Source of the DNA: Microcaldota archaeon
Lineage (GTDB): Archaea > Micrarchaeota > Micrarchaeia > Micrarchaeales > CABMGC01
Reading direction: 5' to 3'
Assembly: GCA_027449585.1 (NCBI GenBank)
Contig: DAIDLJ010000004.1
Coordinates: forward strand, 1 to 21,579
Length of the DNA: 21,579 bases
The notes under the pieces were generated by a model. That model had not been told where the DNA came from, made no database searches, and saw only the letters and a list, made by a program, of their open reading frames with translations. The translations under genes and the position numbers were made by a program. Each line of letters begins with the position of its first letter. Within the stretch, counting starts at the first letter, position 1. Shown here one piece after another: positions 1 to 6,801 of this stretch.

Positions 1-11
1 TAAGTGATTTA

Positions 12-239
12 ATGTCAAATATCAACATTGAACTCAAAGGCTACGTGGACAAGGTGCTCAATAAAATGGTTGAAGCGAACTACGCGAAGACCAAATCAGA
101 AGCCATACGGCTGGCACTATTTGAATTTGATCAGCTCCATGGGCTTACTGAAGATGAACTTTATTCTGTCGCAGCAGAAAAAATGATCAAGAGAATTGAA
201 ACTGGAAAAGAAAAAATCCACAGATTTAGTATAAGGTGA
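12..239 (+). CDS. RelB-like ribbon-helix-helix antitoxin
   Basis: This 75-residue protein is probably the antitoxin of a type II toxin-antitoxin pair. Residues 1-45 have the ribbon-helix-helix pattern: a short beta strand (NINIEL), a first helix (VDKVLNKMVEA) and a second helix starting at TKSEAIRLAL, where the KSEAIR turn is typical of these DNA-binding dimers. The charged C-terminal half (about 46-75) would wrap the toxin. A GTGAT ribosome-binding site at 4-8 lies three bases before the ATG. The toxin gene starts four bases after the stop, so the two are co-transcribed. By family habit the complex would repress its own promoter, which lies left of the window. The family assignment rests on pattern, not alignment. 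Confidence 0.8.
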   Translation: MSNINIELKGYVDKVLNKMVEANYAKTKSEAIRLALFEFDQLHGLTEDELYSVAAEKMIKRIETGKEKIHRFSIR

Positions 240-243
240 TTTT

Positions 244-495
244 GTGGAAATCTTCTCCACTTCTGAATTCGACAAGGATTTCAAGAAAGCAGACAAAGAA
301 GCCGTAAAAAGGATCAGATACCTAATCACAGAGCTGAAAACTTCCAATTACTTGGGCAAAGAATTGGCCCATGCAAAGCGCACTTATTCTATAAGAATAG
401 GAAATAAACGATTTGTGTATAGGGTTGAAAATGACAAAGTTATACTTTTGTTTTTCAAGAGCAGAGAGAACGTATATGACTATTTAAGAGAATAA
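244..495 (+). CDS. RelE/ParE-superfamily toxin
   Basis: This 83-residue protein uses a GTG start and sits immediately downstream of the ribbon-helix-helix antitoxin. It has the compact RelE fold pattern: two N-terminal helices rich in lysine (about 8-33), then beta strands around YSIRIGNKRFVYRV and VILLFFKSRENVY. Basic and aromatic residues placed like those RelE toxins use on ribosome-bound mRNA are present: R51, R56, R60, K72, R74 and Y78. The family cleaves mRNA in the ribosomal A site (RelE) or poisons gyrase (ParE); the terminal R-x-x-x-Y arrangement favours the RelE side. The gene is intact, so the module may be active. Confidence 0.8.
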   Translation: MEIFSTSEFDKDFKKADKEAVKRIRYLITELKTSNYLGKELAHAKRTYSIRIGNKRFVYRVENDKVILLFFKSRENVYDYLRE

Positions 496-538
496 TATCG
501 AATAAAATGCACAAAACTTCTTCAACCTACGGAAAGAC

Positions 539-546
539 GTATATAT
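539..546 (+). promoter_or_regulatory. TATA box, candidate ncRNA promoter
   Basis: GTATATAT is preceded by a purine-rich GGAAAG stretch that could be a BRE. Transcription would start about 25 bases downstream, near 568-571, exactly where the GC-rich hairpins of the candidate RNA begin. No credible reading frame follows on this strand. Confidence 0.5.
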
Positions 547-569
547 CTCAAGTGCGTATAGTTATATTG

Positions 570-663
570 AGGGTCTTGGAATGACCCGGAATAGCGCGCA
601 GGTATGAAATGTGGTTTTTACCAACGCGCTACCAATATTTGGCTTTTAGCTTTAGCCTTTTTT
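570..663 (+). ncRNA. Candidate structured small RNA, unknown class
   Basis: The sequence can fold into two adjacent hairpins and a terminator-like end. Hairpin 1 pairs 571-575 with 583-587. Hairpin 2 pairs 588-589 with 632-633, 592-598 with 625-631 and 601-604 with 619-622, with an AA bulge and a CA/AA internal loop. A short stem 641-644/654-657 is followed by six T residues (658-663). A TATA box at 539-546 is correctly spaced for a start near 570. The last 12 bases overlap the end of rpiB on the other strand. I find no C/D or H/ACA box that assigns it to a known guide family. Alternatively the stems could simply be a terminator for the upstream toxin operon. Confidence 0.4.
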
Positions 664-1110
664 GAAATTCTTATCTTCTATTTTTTCTATCTTCTTGAGC
701 CTTCTGGTCCTTCTTTCGATGCTCTCAAAGGGCGTTTCAAGCCATTTAAGTACTATCCCTGCAGCTTCATTTGCACTTATCATCTCTGCAGGTAGGCAGA
801 TGACGTTTATATCGTCATCCTTCTTGGCTTTTTCAGCTGAGTCCTCATTCCAGCACACAGAGGCGCGTATTCCTTTGAACTTATTCGCTGCTATGGCCAT
901 CCCGTGTCCAGACTTGCATATGAGGATGCCCTTTTTCCCATTGTCTACTTTATTGCATACCTTCCCTGCATAGTCCGGATAGTCGTCTTCCTTGTCGTAC
1001 TCGTAAGGCCCGACATCCTCCACCTGCATGCTCTTTGCCTCAAGCAGCCTTGCGAGCTTATTCTTGAGCTCAAGACCACCGTGGTCTGAGCCTATTGCAA
1101 GCTTATCCAT
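652..1110 (-). CDS. rpiB: Ribose-5-phosphate isomerase B
   Basis: The product should interconvert ribose 5-phosphate and ribulose 5-phosphate in the cytosol, feeding nucleotide synthesis. It has 152 residues, normal for the RpiB/LacAB family. Visible motifs are GSDHGG (D9, H10), YPDYA (44-48), ICKSGHGMAIAANK (64-77) with the catalytic-type cysteine C65, and a C-terminal arginine group (133-137) suited to phosphate binding. Two departures stand out. The usual CGTG loop reads CKSG. The histidine aligned with E. coli RpiB His99 is Asp98. Most archaea use the unrelated RpiA, so RpiB here is notable. A TATA element on this strand at 1132-1142 puts the transcription start at or next to the ATG, so the mRNA is probably leaderless. 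Confidence 0.88.
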   Translation of the reverse strand: MDKLAIGSDHGGLELKNKLARLLEAKSMQVEDVGPYEYDKEDDYPDYAGKVCNKVDNGKKGILICKSGHGMAIAANKFKGIRASVCWNEDSAEKAKKDDDINVICLPAEMISANEAAGIVLKWLETPFESIERRTRRLKKIEKIEDKNFKKG

Positions 1111-1131
1111 GGTTACTTATTCAGTGCAATT

Positions 1132-1142
1132 CATAATAAAAG
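1132..1142 (-). promoter_or_regulatory. TATA box of rpiB
   Basis: CTTTTATTATG on the minus strand is centred about 26 bases upstream of the rpiB ATG at 1110. No Shine-Dalgarno sequence precedes that ATG, which fits a leaderless transcript. Confidence 0.5.
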
Positions 1143-1181
1143 CATGAGGGAAGTGCTGGATTCTAAATAAGTGTTAGAAAG

Positions 1182-1252
1182 AGCCGGGAGAGGAAATCGA
1201 ATCCTCCTTTTCCGCTCTGCAGGCGGACGCATAGCCAATCTGCCATCCCGGC
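1182..1252 (-). tRNA. tRNA-Cys(GCA)
   Basis: The minus strand folds into a full cloverleaf of 71 bases. The acceptor stem is GCCGGGA with TCCCGGC. The D arm is closed by GCA/TGC. The anticodon stem is TCCGC/GCGGA around loop CTGCAGA, giving anticodon GCA. A four-base variable region follows, then a T arm GAGGA/TCCTC with loop TTCGATT. The base after the acceptor stem (position 73, genomic 1182) is U, the usual discriminator recognised by cysteinyl-tRNA synthetase. CCA is not encoded and no intron is visible. TTATTAA at 1273-1279 on the same strand is placed as its TATA box. Confidence 0.95.
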
Positions 1253-1272
1253 GTCTATAGGCGAGTAAATAT

Positions 1273-1279
1273 TTAATAA
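1273..1279 (-). promoter_or_regulatory. TATA box of tRNA-Cys
   Basis: TTATTAA on the minus strand is centred about 24 bases before the first tRNA base (1252). It lies back to back with the TATA element of the CBS gene, so 1253-1326 is a divergent promoter region. Confidence 0.45.
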
Positions 1280-1284
1280 GGGGG

Positions 1285-1296
1285 AATATATAATAA
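1285..1296 (+). promoter_or_regulatory. TATA box of the CBS-domain gene
   Basis: AATATATAATAA lies 31-42 bases before the ATG at 1327, putting the start site near 1316. GTGAT at 1319-1323 would then be the ribosome-binding site at the very 5' end of a leader of roughly ten bases. Confidence 0.5.
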
Positions 1297-1326
1297 GTCT
1301 TTTACAGCATATTTAATCGTGATTTT

Positions 1327-2418
1327 ATGAGAGTAGCGTTCGGTTCTGTTCCAAGGGAATTCGTGTCTGAAACTGAGGTTTATGATTTCAAGGATTCTGT
1401 ATCAGAAGTGCTGCCAAAAGTGGATAAACTTGGCGCAGTAGTTGTCACAAAGGACGGCTCCTATTTTGGTGTGGTCGATGACCGCTCGGTTGCCTTGAAG
1501 GGCGCCACAAAGCTCGGCAAGAACTTTGCAGTTGGCAAGTTTGCGCGCAGAGTGCCGACCCTCAATTCTGAATCTGAGCTTAAGAAGGCCATAGAGTCAT
1601 TCTATTCGTCAGGCACGAAGGCGCTGCCATACGTTGAGAACGGGAGGATAAAGGGCGTGGTGAAGCGGACAGAGATGCTCAAGGCCCTGCTCTCAATGCA
1701 CGTATTTTCAAACACTAAGGTTAATGACATAATGTCAACCCCGGTCATCTCCATAGACCAGGAGGCGAGCATAGAGCGCGCAAAGACCGCAATGAAGGAC
1801 AACAGCGTCAATAGGGTTGCGGTCCTAAACGGCGGCAAATTCTACGGAATACTGAGCGCAAGGGATCTCATGAACTACGGCATGCGTTCGAGCAGCCGAG
1901 TACCAGAGTTCAGCGGGGGAAGCGACAAGCACGCCCACGTGGGCAACATAACCCAGCGCAATCCTCACACAGTTGATTCTGGAACCTCCGCCGAGAGCGC
2001 ACTACGCGATTTCATAGAGAAGGACATCTCCTCTTTGCCAGTCATCAAGAACGGCAAGCCTGTCGGGATATTGACCATAAGGGACATCTTCGAGACGGTT
2101 GTAAAGAATGCCAATGTCGAGAAGCGGAACATAGTCATATCCGGACTAGATTCAAGAACAGTCGAGTATCGCGATGACTTAATTACCGAGCTCGAAGCCC
2201 TTGCAGATAAGATAGACAGGTTCGGAAACACGCGGGTAGACTACATAGCCCTTAATGTGAAGCCGATAAAGCAGAAGGAGTACGAGCTTAGGATAAGACT
2301 GGGCATCTCAAAGGGCGCAGTCGTTCACATGTACGTATCCGGATACTCGCTGGAGGCCACGCTCAAGGATCTGATAAACAAGACGTACCGCGCCGTAAAG
2401 CAGGGGCACGGGGAGTAA
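1327..2418 (+). CDS. Four-CBS protein with S30AE/HPF-like C-terminus
   Basis: This 363-residue cytosolic protein has about four CBS motifs in two Bateman modules (about 18-60, 70-122, 130-188 and 203-263). The third and fourth are clearest: VNDIMSTPVISID and VGNITQRNPHTVD openings, closed by GKFYGILSARDLM and GKPVGILTIRDIF. CBS pairs usually bind AMP, ATP or SAM as energy sensors. Residues about 267-358 look different. They run strand (NIVISG), long helix (DDLITELEALADKI), three strands (VDYIALNVK, YELRIRLGI, AVVHMYVSG) and a final helix (LEATLKDLINKTYRAVK), matching the order and spacing of the S30AE domain of ribosome hibernation factors (HPF/RaiA). I infer a nucleotide-sensing ribosome-binding factor; an IMPDH-like role is excluded because no barrel is present. 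The pilin-like cluster begins nine bases later. Confidence 0.75.
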   Translation: MRVAFGSVPREFVSETEVYDFKDSVSEVLPKVDKLGAVVVTKDGSYFGVVDDRSVALKGATKLGKNFAVGKFARRVPTLNSESELKKAIESFYSSGTKALPYVENGRIKGVVKRTEMLKALLSMHVFSNTKVNDIMSTPVISIDQEASIERAKTAMKDNSVNRVAVLNGGKFYGILSARDLMNYGMRSSSRVPEFSGGSDKHAHVGNITQRNPHTVDSGTSAESALRDFIEKDISSLPVIKNGKPVGILTIRDIFETVVKNANVEKRNIVISGLDSRTVEYRDDLITELEALADKIDRFGNTRVDYIALNVKPIKQKEYELRIRLGISKGAVVHMYVSGYSLEATLKDLINKTYRAVKQGHGE

Positions 2419-2427
2419 GCAATCGCT

Positions 2428-2919
2428 ATGGAAGGTCATATGTTGGGTCACAACCTTAAATTCAGGCTGCAATCGAGCCTTGAGCTACTCATAACGCTCT
2501 CGTTCGGCCTTGCAATCCTGCTTCCGATAGTCATAATCGCCTTCATACAGGTGTCAAATTCCAACACATCCCTCTCGTCGGTAGAGGCGCAGCAGGCGGC
2601 GAGCAAGCTATCAAGTGTGGCTACGCTGGTGGGCAGCGAAGGCGCTCCCGCAAAGCAGCTTGTTCAGATAAACATACCTCCTGGCGTAGAGAGCATCTAC
2701 ATAGGCAATACCATGACAAATGGCGTTGGTCACGTAATAATATTCAAGCTGGCATCCGTGGTAAACGCAAGCTATATCACTACTTACACTCCTGTAAACG
2801 TAAGCGGAAACCTGGGCGGGATAACATCTCAAGGCACGTACCTGGTGAACGTGTCCGCGCAAACTCAGTGCCCTGGAAACCCCACGGTGTCCTGCGTATA
2901 CATGCAGCCTGTGGTGTAA
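2428..2919 (+). CDS. Small class III signal (type IV pilin-like) protein
   Basis: This 163-residue exported protein has an N-terminus typical of archaeal pilins: a short basic stretch, then QSSLE (residues 16-20), which fits the QxSxE motif, and a hydrophobic helix to about residue 42. A prepilin peptidase (EppA/PibD type) would cut just before Q16 and leave the helix to pack in the filament core. The rest is polar and beta-rich, with N-x-S/T sites for N-glycosylation and a cysteine pair near the C-terminus (C146, C154). It is the smallest of five exported proteins in the operon and the best candidate for a main pilin. A second ATG at 2440 is also possible; I kept the first. The next gene starts four bases after its stop. 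Confidence 0.72.
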   Translation: MEGHMLGHNLKFRLQSSLELLITLSFGLAILLPIVIIAFIQVSNSNTSLSSVEAQQAASKLSSVATLVGSEGAPAKQLVQINIPPGVESIYIGNTMTNGVGHVIIFKLASVVNASYITTYTPVNVSGNLGGITSQGTYLVNVSAQTQCPGNPTVSCVYMQPVV

Positions 2920-2923
2920 TTCG

Positions 2924-5900
2924 ATGAAGCTACAAATAGCCCTCGACTATATGATGGTCTTCATCTTCATCCTCTTAATATTCATGATAATGTTCCTGTC
3001 AATAGCCAAGCAGCGCGCCACTTTTGCAAACGAGCAGTCATTTGCGCAGCTCCAGATAATCGCGCAGACGATAGCATCCGACATCTCAATAGCCGGCCAG
3101 GCAGGCAACGGCTACACCGCATCATTCCTGCTCCCAGCGGAACTGAGCTACCTCAAGTACAACGTTTCCATCACGAAGTTTGGTACCGTGATAGTATCAA
3201 CAAATCCCTTCGGCCATATTGTGCAGGCAATCGCATTCTCCGGCCAGTATAATCTGCTTTCAAATTCCTCATATCTTGTCCCCCCAAGCAACACCTATTA
3301 TGCGATACCAACATACAACGGCACAGGCTACCTTTCTGTGCAAAACTCCCAAGGCACCATATGTGTAGACTATTTCTGCCCATCTACATCCAATCAAATT
3401 TCCCAGATGGTCCTGTCATCACAGACGACCGGAGCTGCGCAGTTCAACGGTGCAACCAGCTACATTCACTTCAGCACTCTCAATCCGTCAAATTATTTAG
3501 GTTCTGAAACTGTATCTGCTTGGGTAAATCCAAGCAATGTTGCATCTAGGTCTGAAATACTCAACGCATACGGCATGTACTTCAACCTTCAGAACAATGG
3601 CGAAGTGTGCTTCTATCAGAATGGCGCATCGTCAAGCTATACCTGCACTGCAAATACTATTCCAACCAATTCGTGGAGCTTTGTGTCTGCCACATACGCC
3701 CAATCTAGCGGATCAGTAAATCTGTATATAAACGGCCGCAGCATAATCAGTGCAGTTATAGGAACCAGTCCAACAAATGCCGCAGGCGGGTCAATAGGCG
3801 AATGTTCCTATTGTGGTTCGGGATTTTATTACAGCGGGCTAATTACAAATATGCAGGTCTATAATGCTACTCTTTCATCCAACCAGATAGCCGCGCTCTA
3901 TTCAGGCGGAATAGCCGGATCGCCGGTGATGACCTCTAATGTTGTAAGCTGGTGGCCCCTCAACGGCAATTCAAACGATTACTCAGGGCAAGGAAACAAC
4001 GGGGCAGTGGGTGGCGCTCCAATAACCTATCCTTCAGTTTCCCAACTATTTGCAACTGCAACTAATTCAACTAGCAACAGCGTTACAGGTGGTCTTATCG
4101 GATTTACTAGTTCTATCGGAACTCTTTCTGGCGGACCCTCAACGTCAAACCGCACAAATTCTGCAGGAATTGCAACTGCCTTCTCAGTCCAATCCGTATA
4201 TCCTGGGATTGGAACCGGCGTAGCCACGGCATTCAACGGAAATTATTCCGCATCAAATAGCCTTATCGGCTGGTGGCCGCTCAACGAGCGATACGGAAAT
4301 AAGGCCTATGATATAAGTCCTCAAAGCAGCAACAATCTATACTATGCTCCAGGAAACATCTTCTATGCTTCTTGGGCGTCTCCAAGATATGTTACCCAGA
4401 TAGTCAATCCAAGCAGCATAAACCTAAATGATATATATCAGGAAGGCAGTGCAAATCCCGTCTCTTATTCAGTATGGTTCAAAACGCTTTCTACACCCGG
4501 CGCATATCCTATGATATTTGGGGATACCGGCGGTTCTCCGCGCAATGGATACGACCTTTATGTTGGTGGTGTGGGATCCACTGCACCAGGCAGCCTTACT
4601 GCTGAAAGGTTTGCAGGAGGAAGCGGCGTGACAGCATCATCAACGGCCATATCCCAAAATACCTGGTATCTAGCTGTTCTAACATACGATGGAACCAACA
4701 TGCGCCTATATCTTAACGGAGTCCTACAAGGAACTACTGCATCTGCTGGTTCTATAACCGTCAATTCAATAATGTCCCTGGGCTCTCTTTCCGGATATAC
4801 TGATTATGGAAATTTTGACCTGGCCGATTTCCAGGCATACAGCACCGCCTTGTCCGCTGCCCAAGTTGCAGCTCTATATTCTGAAGGATTTGCAGGCCCA
4901 CCAGTATCAAATACCAATCTGATAGGGTGGTGGCCACTTAACGGTGATACGTTAGATTACAGCATGAATGGGAACAATGCAACTTCTATAGGGAATGTAC
5001 AATCTGTCCAATATAATGTTAAAGTTTCAAATCCAATACAAGTTTCTACAGCTACGTTCAATGGCGTAAGCAGTTACGCACTGACTTCTTTAGCGCCTTC
5101 TAATGTAAGCACCCCAATTACCATATCTGGATGGGTCAATCCACCAAATGATCCGTCATCGTACTTAGGATATTTCGGGTGGAGGTCCACGGATTCTGTG
5201 GCAGGCAGCGGGGATTTCTACATACTCCAACTTGCTGGTACAAATCTATTGGAGCTTAGATTCCAGAACAGCGCAGGAACACAGTATAACTACGAATCGG
5301 GCCAGAATGTTGCAATAAATCCAAATGCCTGGAACTTTGTGGCATTCACGTACAACGGATCCTACATAAAAGCATACGTTAATGGCATCCCATTTGCCCC
5401 AATTTCCGCAAGTGGGTCATTCGGCTCTGGAACCCTAAGCCCATTCACCATAGGCGCTCAAGATGAGCTTGGCAGCATTGTAAACTTCTTCAAAGGATCC
5501 GAGTCAAACATACAAATTTATGGATCCGCACTTTCTGGATCTCAGATTGCAAGTCTTTACAAGCAAGGCGTTTCTGGATTTCCAATAGCTGGGGCCAAAC
5601 TTGCTGGGTGGTGGCCTCTCAATGGCGATTCAAATGACTATTCTAGCAGTGTCAACAACGCAGTTCCTGCCAATATAGTTTACAATTCGATCCGAATCAA
5701 CTCATTCGGGCAGATGCCTTCCCTTTCAGGATACGGATTATACCTGAACGGAGTCAGCTCAAATGTTGTCGTAAGCAGCCTTTCGCCTTCCGGTCCAGTC
5801 TCCTCCGAAACGCAATCTGCATGGATCTATTTGGCTAGCCTTCCCCAATCCGGATCATACAGTCAAGTAACCTGGCAGGAGGGGCATCTTGGCGGATTAT

Positions 5901-6262
5901 ATGTTAGCAGCACAGGAAATGTGATCTTCGGCGCTTTCCCCGGCGGCATTTTCAGTTCTATACCAAGTAACATAATCGTATCCCCAGATACTTGGTATTT
6001 TGTATCTGGCTCTTATTCAAGCGCATCCGGCCTTGGAGTATGCGTTGACGCGGTGTGTATAAATACGACCAAGTCAGGTGCGATATCAAGCTCGGGTGCA
6101 TTTGATATTGGGGCTAAGGACGGCACAAGCCTGTTCTTTAACGGTACAATAGCAGATGTCATGGTGTATAACTCAGTATTGAGCAACGCACAGCTCGGAC
6201 TTCTTTATAACTCTGGGGCGCCGATTACGCGGTCTGTATCCCTGCCATTTGGTGTTACTTGA
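2924..6262 (+). CDS. Giant multi-LamG surface protein with prepilin-like N-terminus
   Basis: This 1112-residue protein starts with a pilin-like signal: LQIALDYMM, a relaxed form of QxSxE, followed by one hydrophobic helix (about 8-28) and a charged turn, KQR. About 130 residues of pilin-like beta structure follow, then several LamG (concanavalin-like) domains. The bodies start at about residues 170, 450, 670 and 895, each with an FNG-x-x-SY-like strand and ending in an ALYSGG/ALYSEG/SLYKQG helix. The junction motif WWPLNG(N/D)SNDYS occurs at about 344, 448, 668 and 894. Between 344 and 448 there is only an opening motif and a short remnant. LamG domains bind sugars or proteins, so adhesion is the likely job. 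The protein is probably anchored in, or built into, a pilus by its N-terminal helix. Sequons are abundant. Confidence 0.78.
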   Translation: MKLQIALDYMMVFIFILLIFMIMFLSIAKQRATFANEQSFAQLQIIAQTIASDISIAGQAGNGYTASFLLPAELSYLKYNVSITKFGTVIVSTNPFGHIVQAIAFSGQYNLLSNSSYLVPPSNTYYAIPTYNGTGYLSVQNSQGTICVDYFCPSTSNQISQMVLSSQTTGAAQFNGATSYIHFSTLNPSNYLGSETVSAWVNPSNVASRSEILNAYGMYFNLQNNGEVCFYQNGASSSYTCTANTIPTNSWSFVSATYAQSSGSVNLYINGRSIISAVIGTSPTNAAGGSIGECSYCGSGFYYSGLITNMQVYNATLSSNQIAALYSGGIAGSPVMTSNVVSWWPLNGNSNDYSGQGNNGAVGGAPITYPSVSQLFATATNSTSNSVTGGLIGFTSSIGTLSGGPSTSNRTNSAGIATAFSVQSVYPGIGTGVATAFNGNYSASNSLIGWWPLNERYGNKAYDISPQSSNNLYYAPGNIFYASWASPRYVTQIVNPSSINLNDIYQEGSANPVSYSVWFKTLSTPGAYPMIFGDTGGSPRNGYDLYVGGVGSTAPGSLTAERFAGGSGVTASSTAISQNTWYLAVLTYDGTNMRLYLNGVLQGTTASAGSITVNSIMSLGSLSGYTDYGNFDLADFQAYSTALSAAQVAALYSEGFAGPPVSNTNLIGWWPLNGDTLDYSMNGNNATSIGNVQSVQYNVKVSNPIQVSTATFNGVSSYALTSLAPSNVSTPITISGWVNPPNDPSSYLGYFGWRSTDSVAGSGDFYILQLAGTNLLELRFQNSAGTQYNYESGQNVAINPNAWNFVAFTYNGSYIKAYVNGIPFAPISASGSFGSGTLSPFTIGAQDELGSIVNFFKGSESNIQIYGSALSGSQIASLYKQGVSGFPIAGAKLAGWWPLNGDSNDYSSSVNNAVPANIVYNSIRINSFGQMPSLSGYGLYLNGVSSNVVVSSLSPSGPVSSETQSAWIYLASLPQSGSYSQVTWQEGHLGGLYVSSTGNVIFGAFPGGIFSSIPSNIIVSPDTWYFVSGSYSSASGLGVCVDAVCINTTKSGAISSSGAFDIGAKDGTSLFFNGTIADVMVYNSVLSNAQLGLLYNSGAPITRSVSLPFGVT

Positions 6263-6801
6263 TGAAAGCGCAATTCTGGTCAATGGACATGATATTTGCA
6301 GTGATGATATTCATGGGTGGCATAGTCCTTTTAAGTTACGTATGGTCAAACGTAAACAGCCAATTCTCCATCAGCTATGGCTATGGTATCGGCCTGATGC
6401 AGGTTCAGTTAAACAATCTCCTGCAGAGGATGCAGGCGCAGGGTTCACCACAGAACTGGAATTCTTACGCTTCGGTAAACAACACAAGCAACTGGGCCAA
6501 CGTAAGCGTAGGCCTTGGATCATCTTCCACTCCCGGAACAATCTCAATGAACAAGGTGCTCACTCTTATGGCCATGTCAAACAGCAATTATCAGGCTTCA
6601 AAGCAGCTTCTGGGGGTAGGTTATGATTATTACATAACTATTTATTCGCAAGGACAGTACAACCTATCCATAGGAAGGAATCCGATGAATCTTAATCCAA
6701 CTTCAATACAGTCTGCAACAATTCCAATAGTGCTTGACAACGGTCAGGATGCAAACATGCGCGTAATTGTCTGGACAAATACCACTTTCGGTGTAGGATG
6801 A
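6262..6801 (+). CDS. Class III signal minor pilin-like protein
   Basis: This 179-residue protein has a start ATG overlapping the previous stop by one base (TGATG), so the two are translationally coupled. A TTG three bases upstream is in frame but unlikely. The N-terminus KAQFWSMDMIFAVMIF has the archaeal pilin-like layout: basic residue, polar turn, acidic residue at about position 5 of the mature helix, then about 20 hydrophobic residues. The remainder is polar, Asn- and Ser-rich, with several N-x-S/T sites and no cysteine. No enzymatic motif or LamG domain is visible. Its place between two giant LamG proteins suggests a minor pilin or adaptor. Function beyond that is unknown. Confidence 0.68.
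   Translation: MKAQFWSMDMIFAVMIFMGGIVLLSYVWSNVNSQFSISYGYGIGLMQVQLNNLLQRMQAQGSPQNWNSYASVNNTSNWANVSVGLGSSSTPGTISMNKVLTLMAMSNSNYQASKQLLGVGYDYYITIYSQGQYNLSIGRNPMNLNPTSIQSATIPIVLDNGQDANMRVIVWTNTTFGVG

Noticed and set aside
570..663. C/D box or H/ACA guide RNA
   Set aside because: No RTGATGA/CTGA pair, and no ACA box at the right distance after the stem. A guide class cannot be supported.
604..795. Small plus-strand reading frame of 63 codons after the TATA box at 539
   Set aside because: It is Cys/Phe-rich, lies antisense to the well-supported rpiB gene for most of its length and begins inside the hairpin. It is better explained as RNA structure plus antisense shadow.
3950..5640. CRISPR-like or tandem DNA repeat from the repeated WWPLNG codons
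   Set aside because: The copies are in frame, irregularly spaced by 300-700 bases and diverged at the DNA level. They are protein domain repeats.
6259..6264. TTG start three bases upstream of the ATG at 6262
   Set aside because: The ATG overlaps the previous stop by one base in the usual coupled arrangement and gives the expected MKAQFW pilin start.
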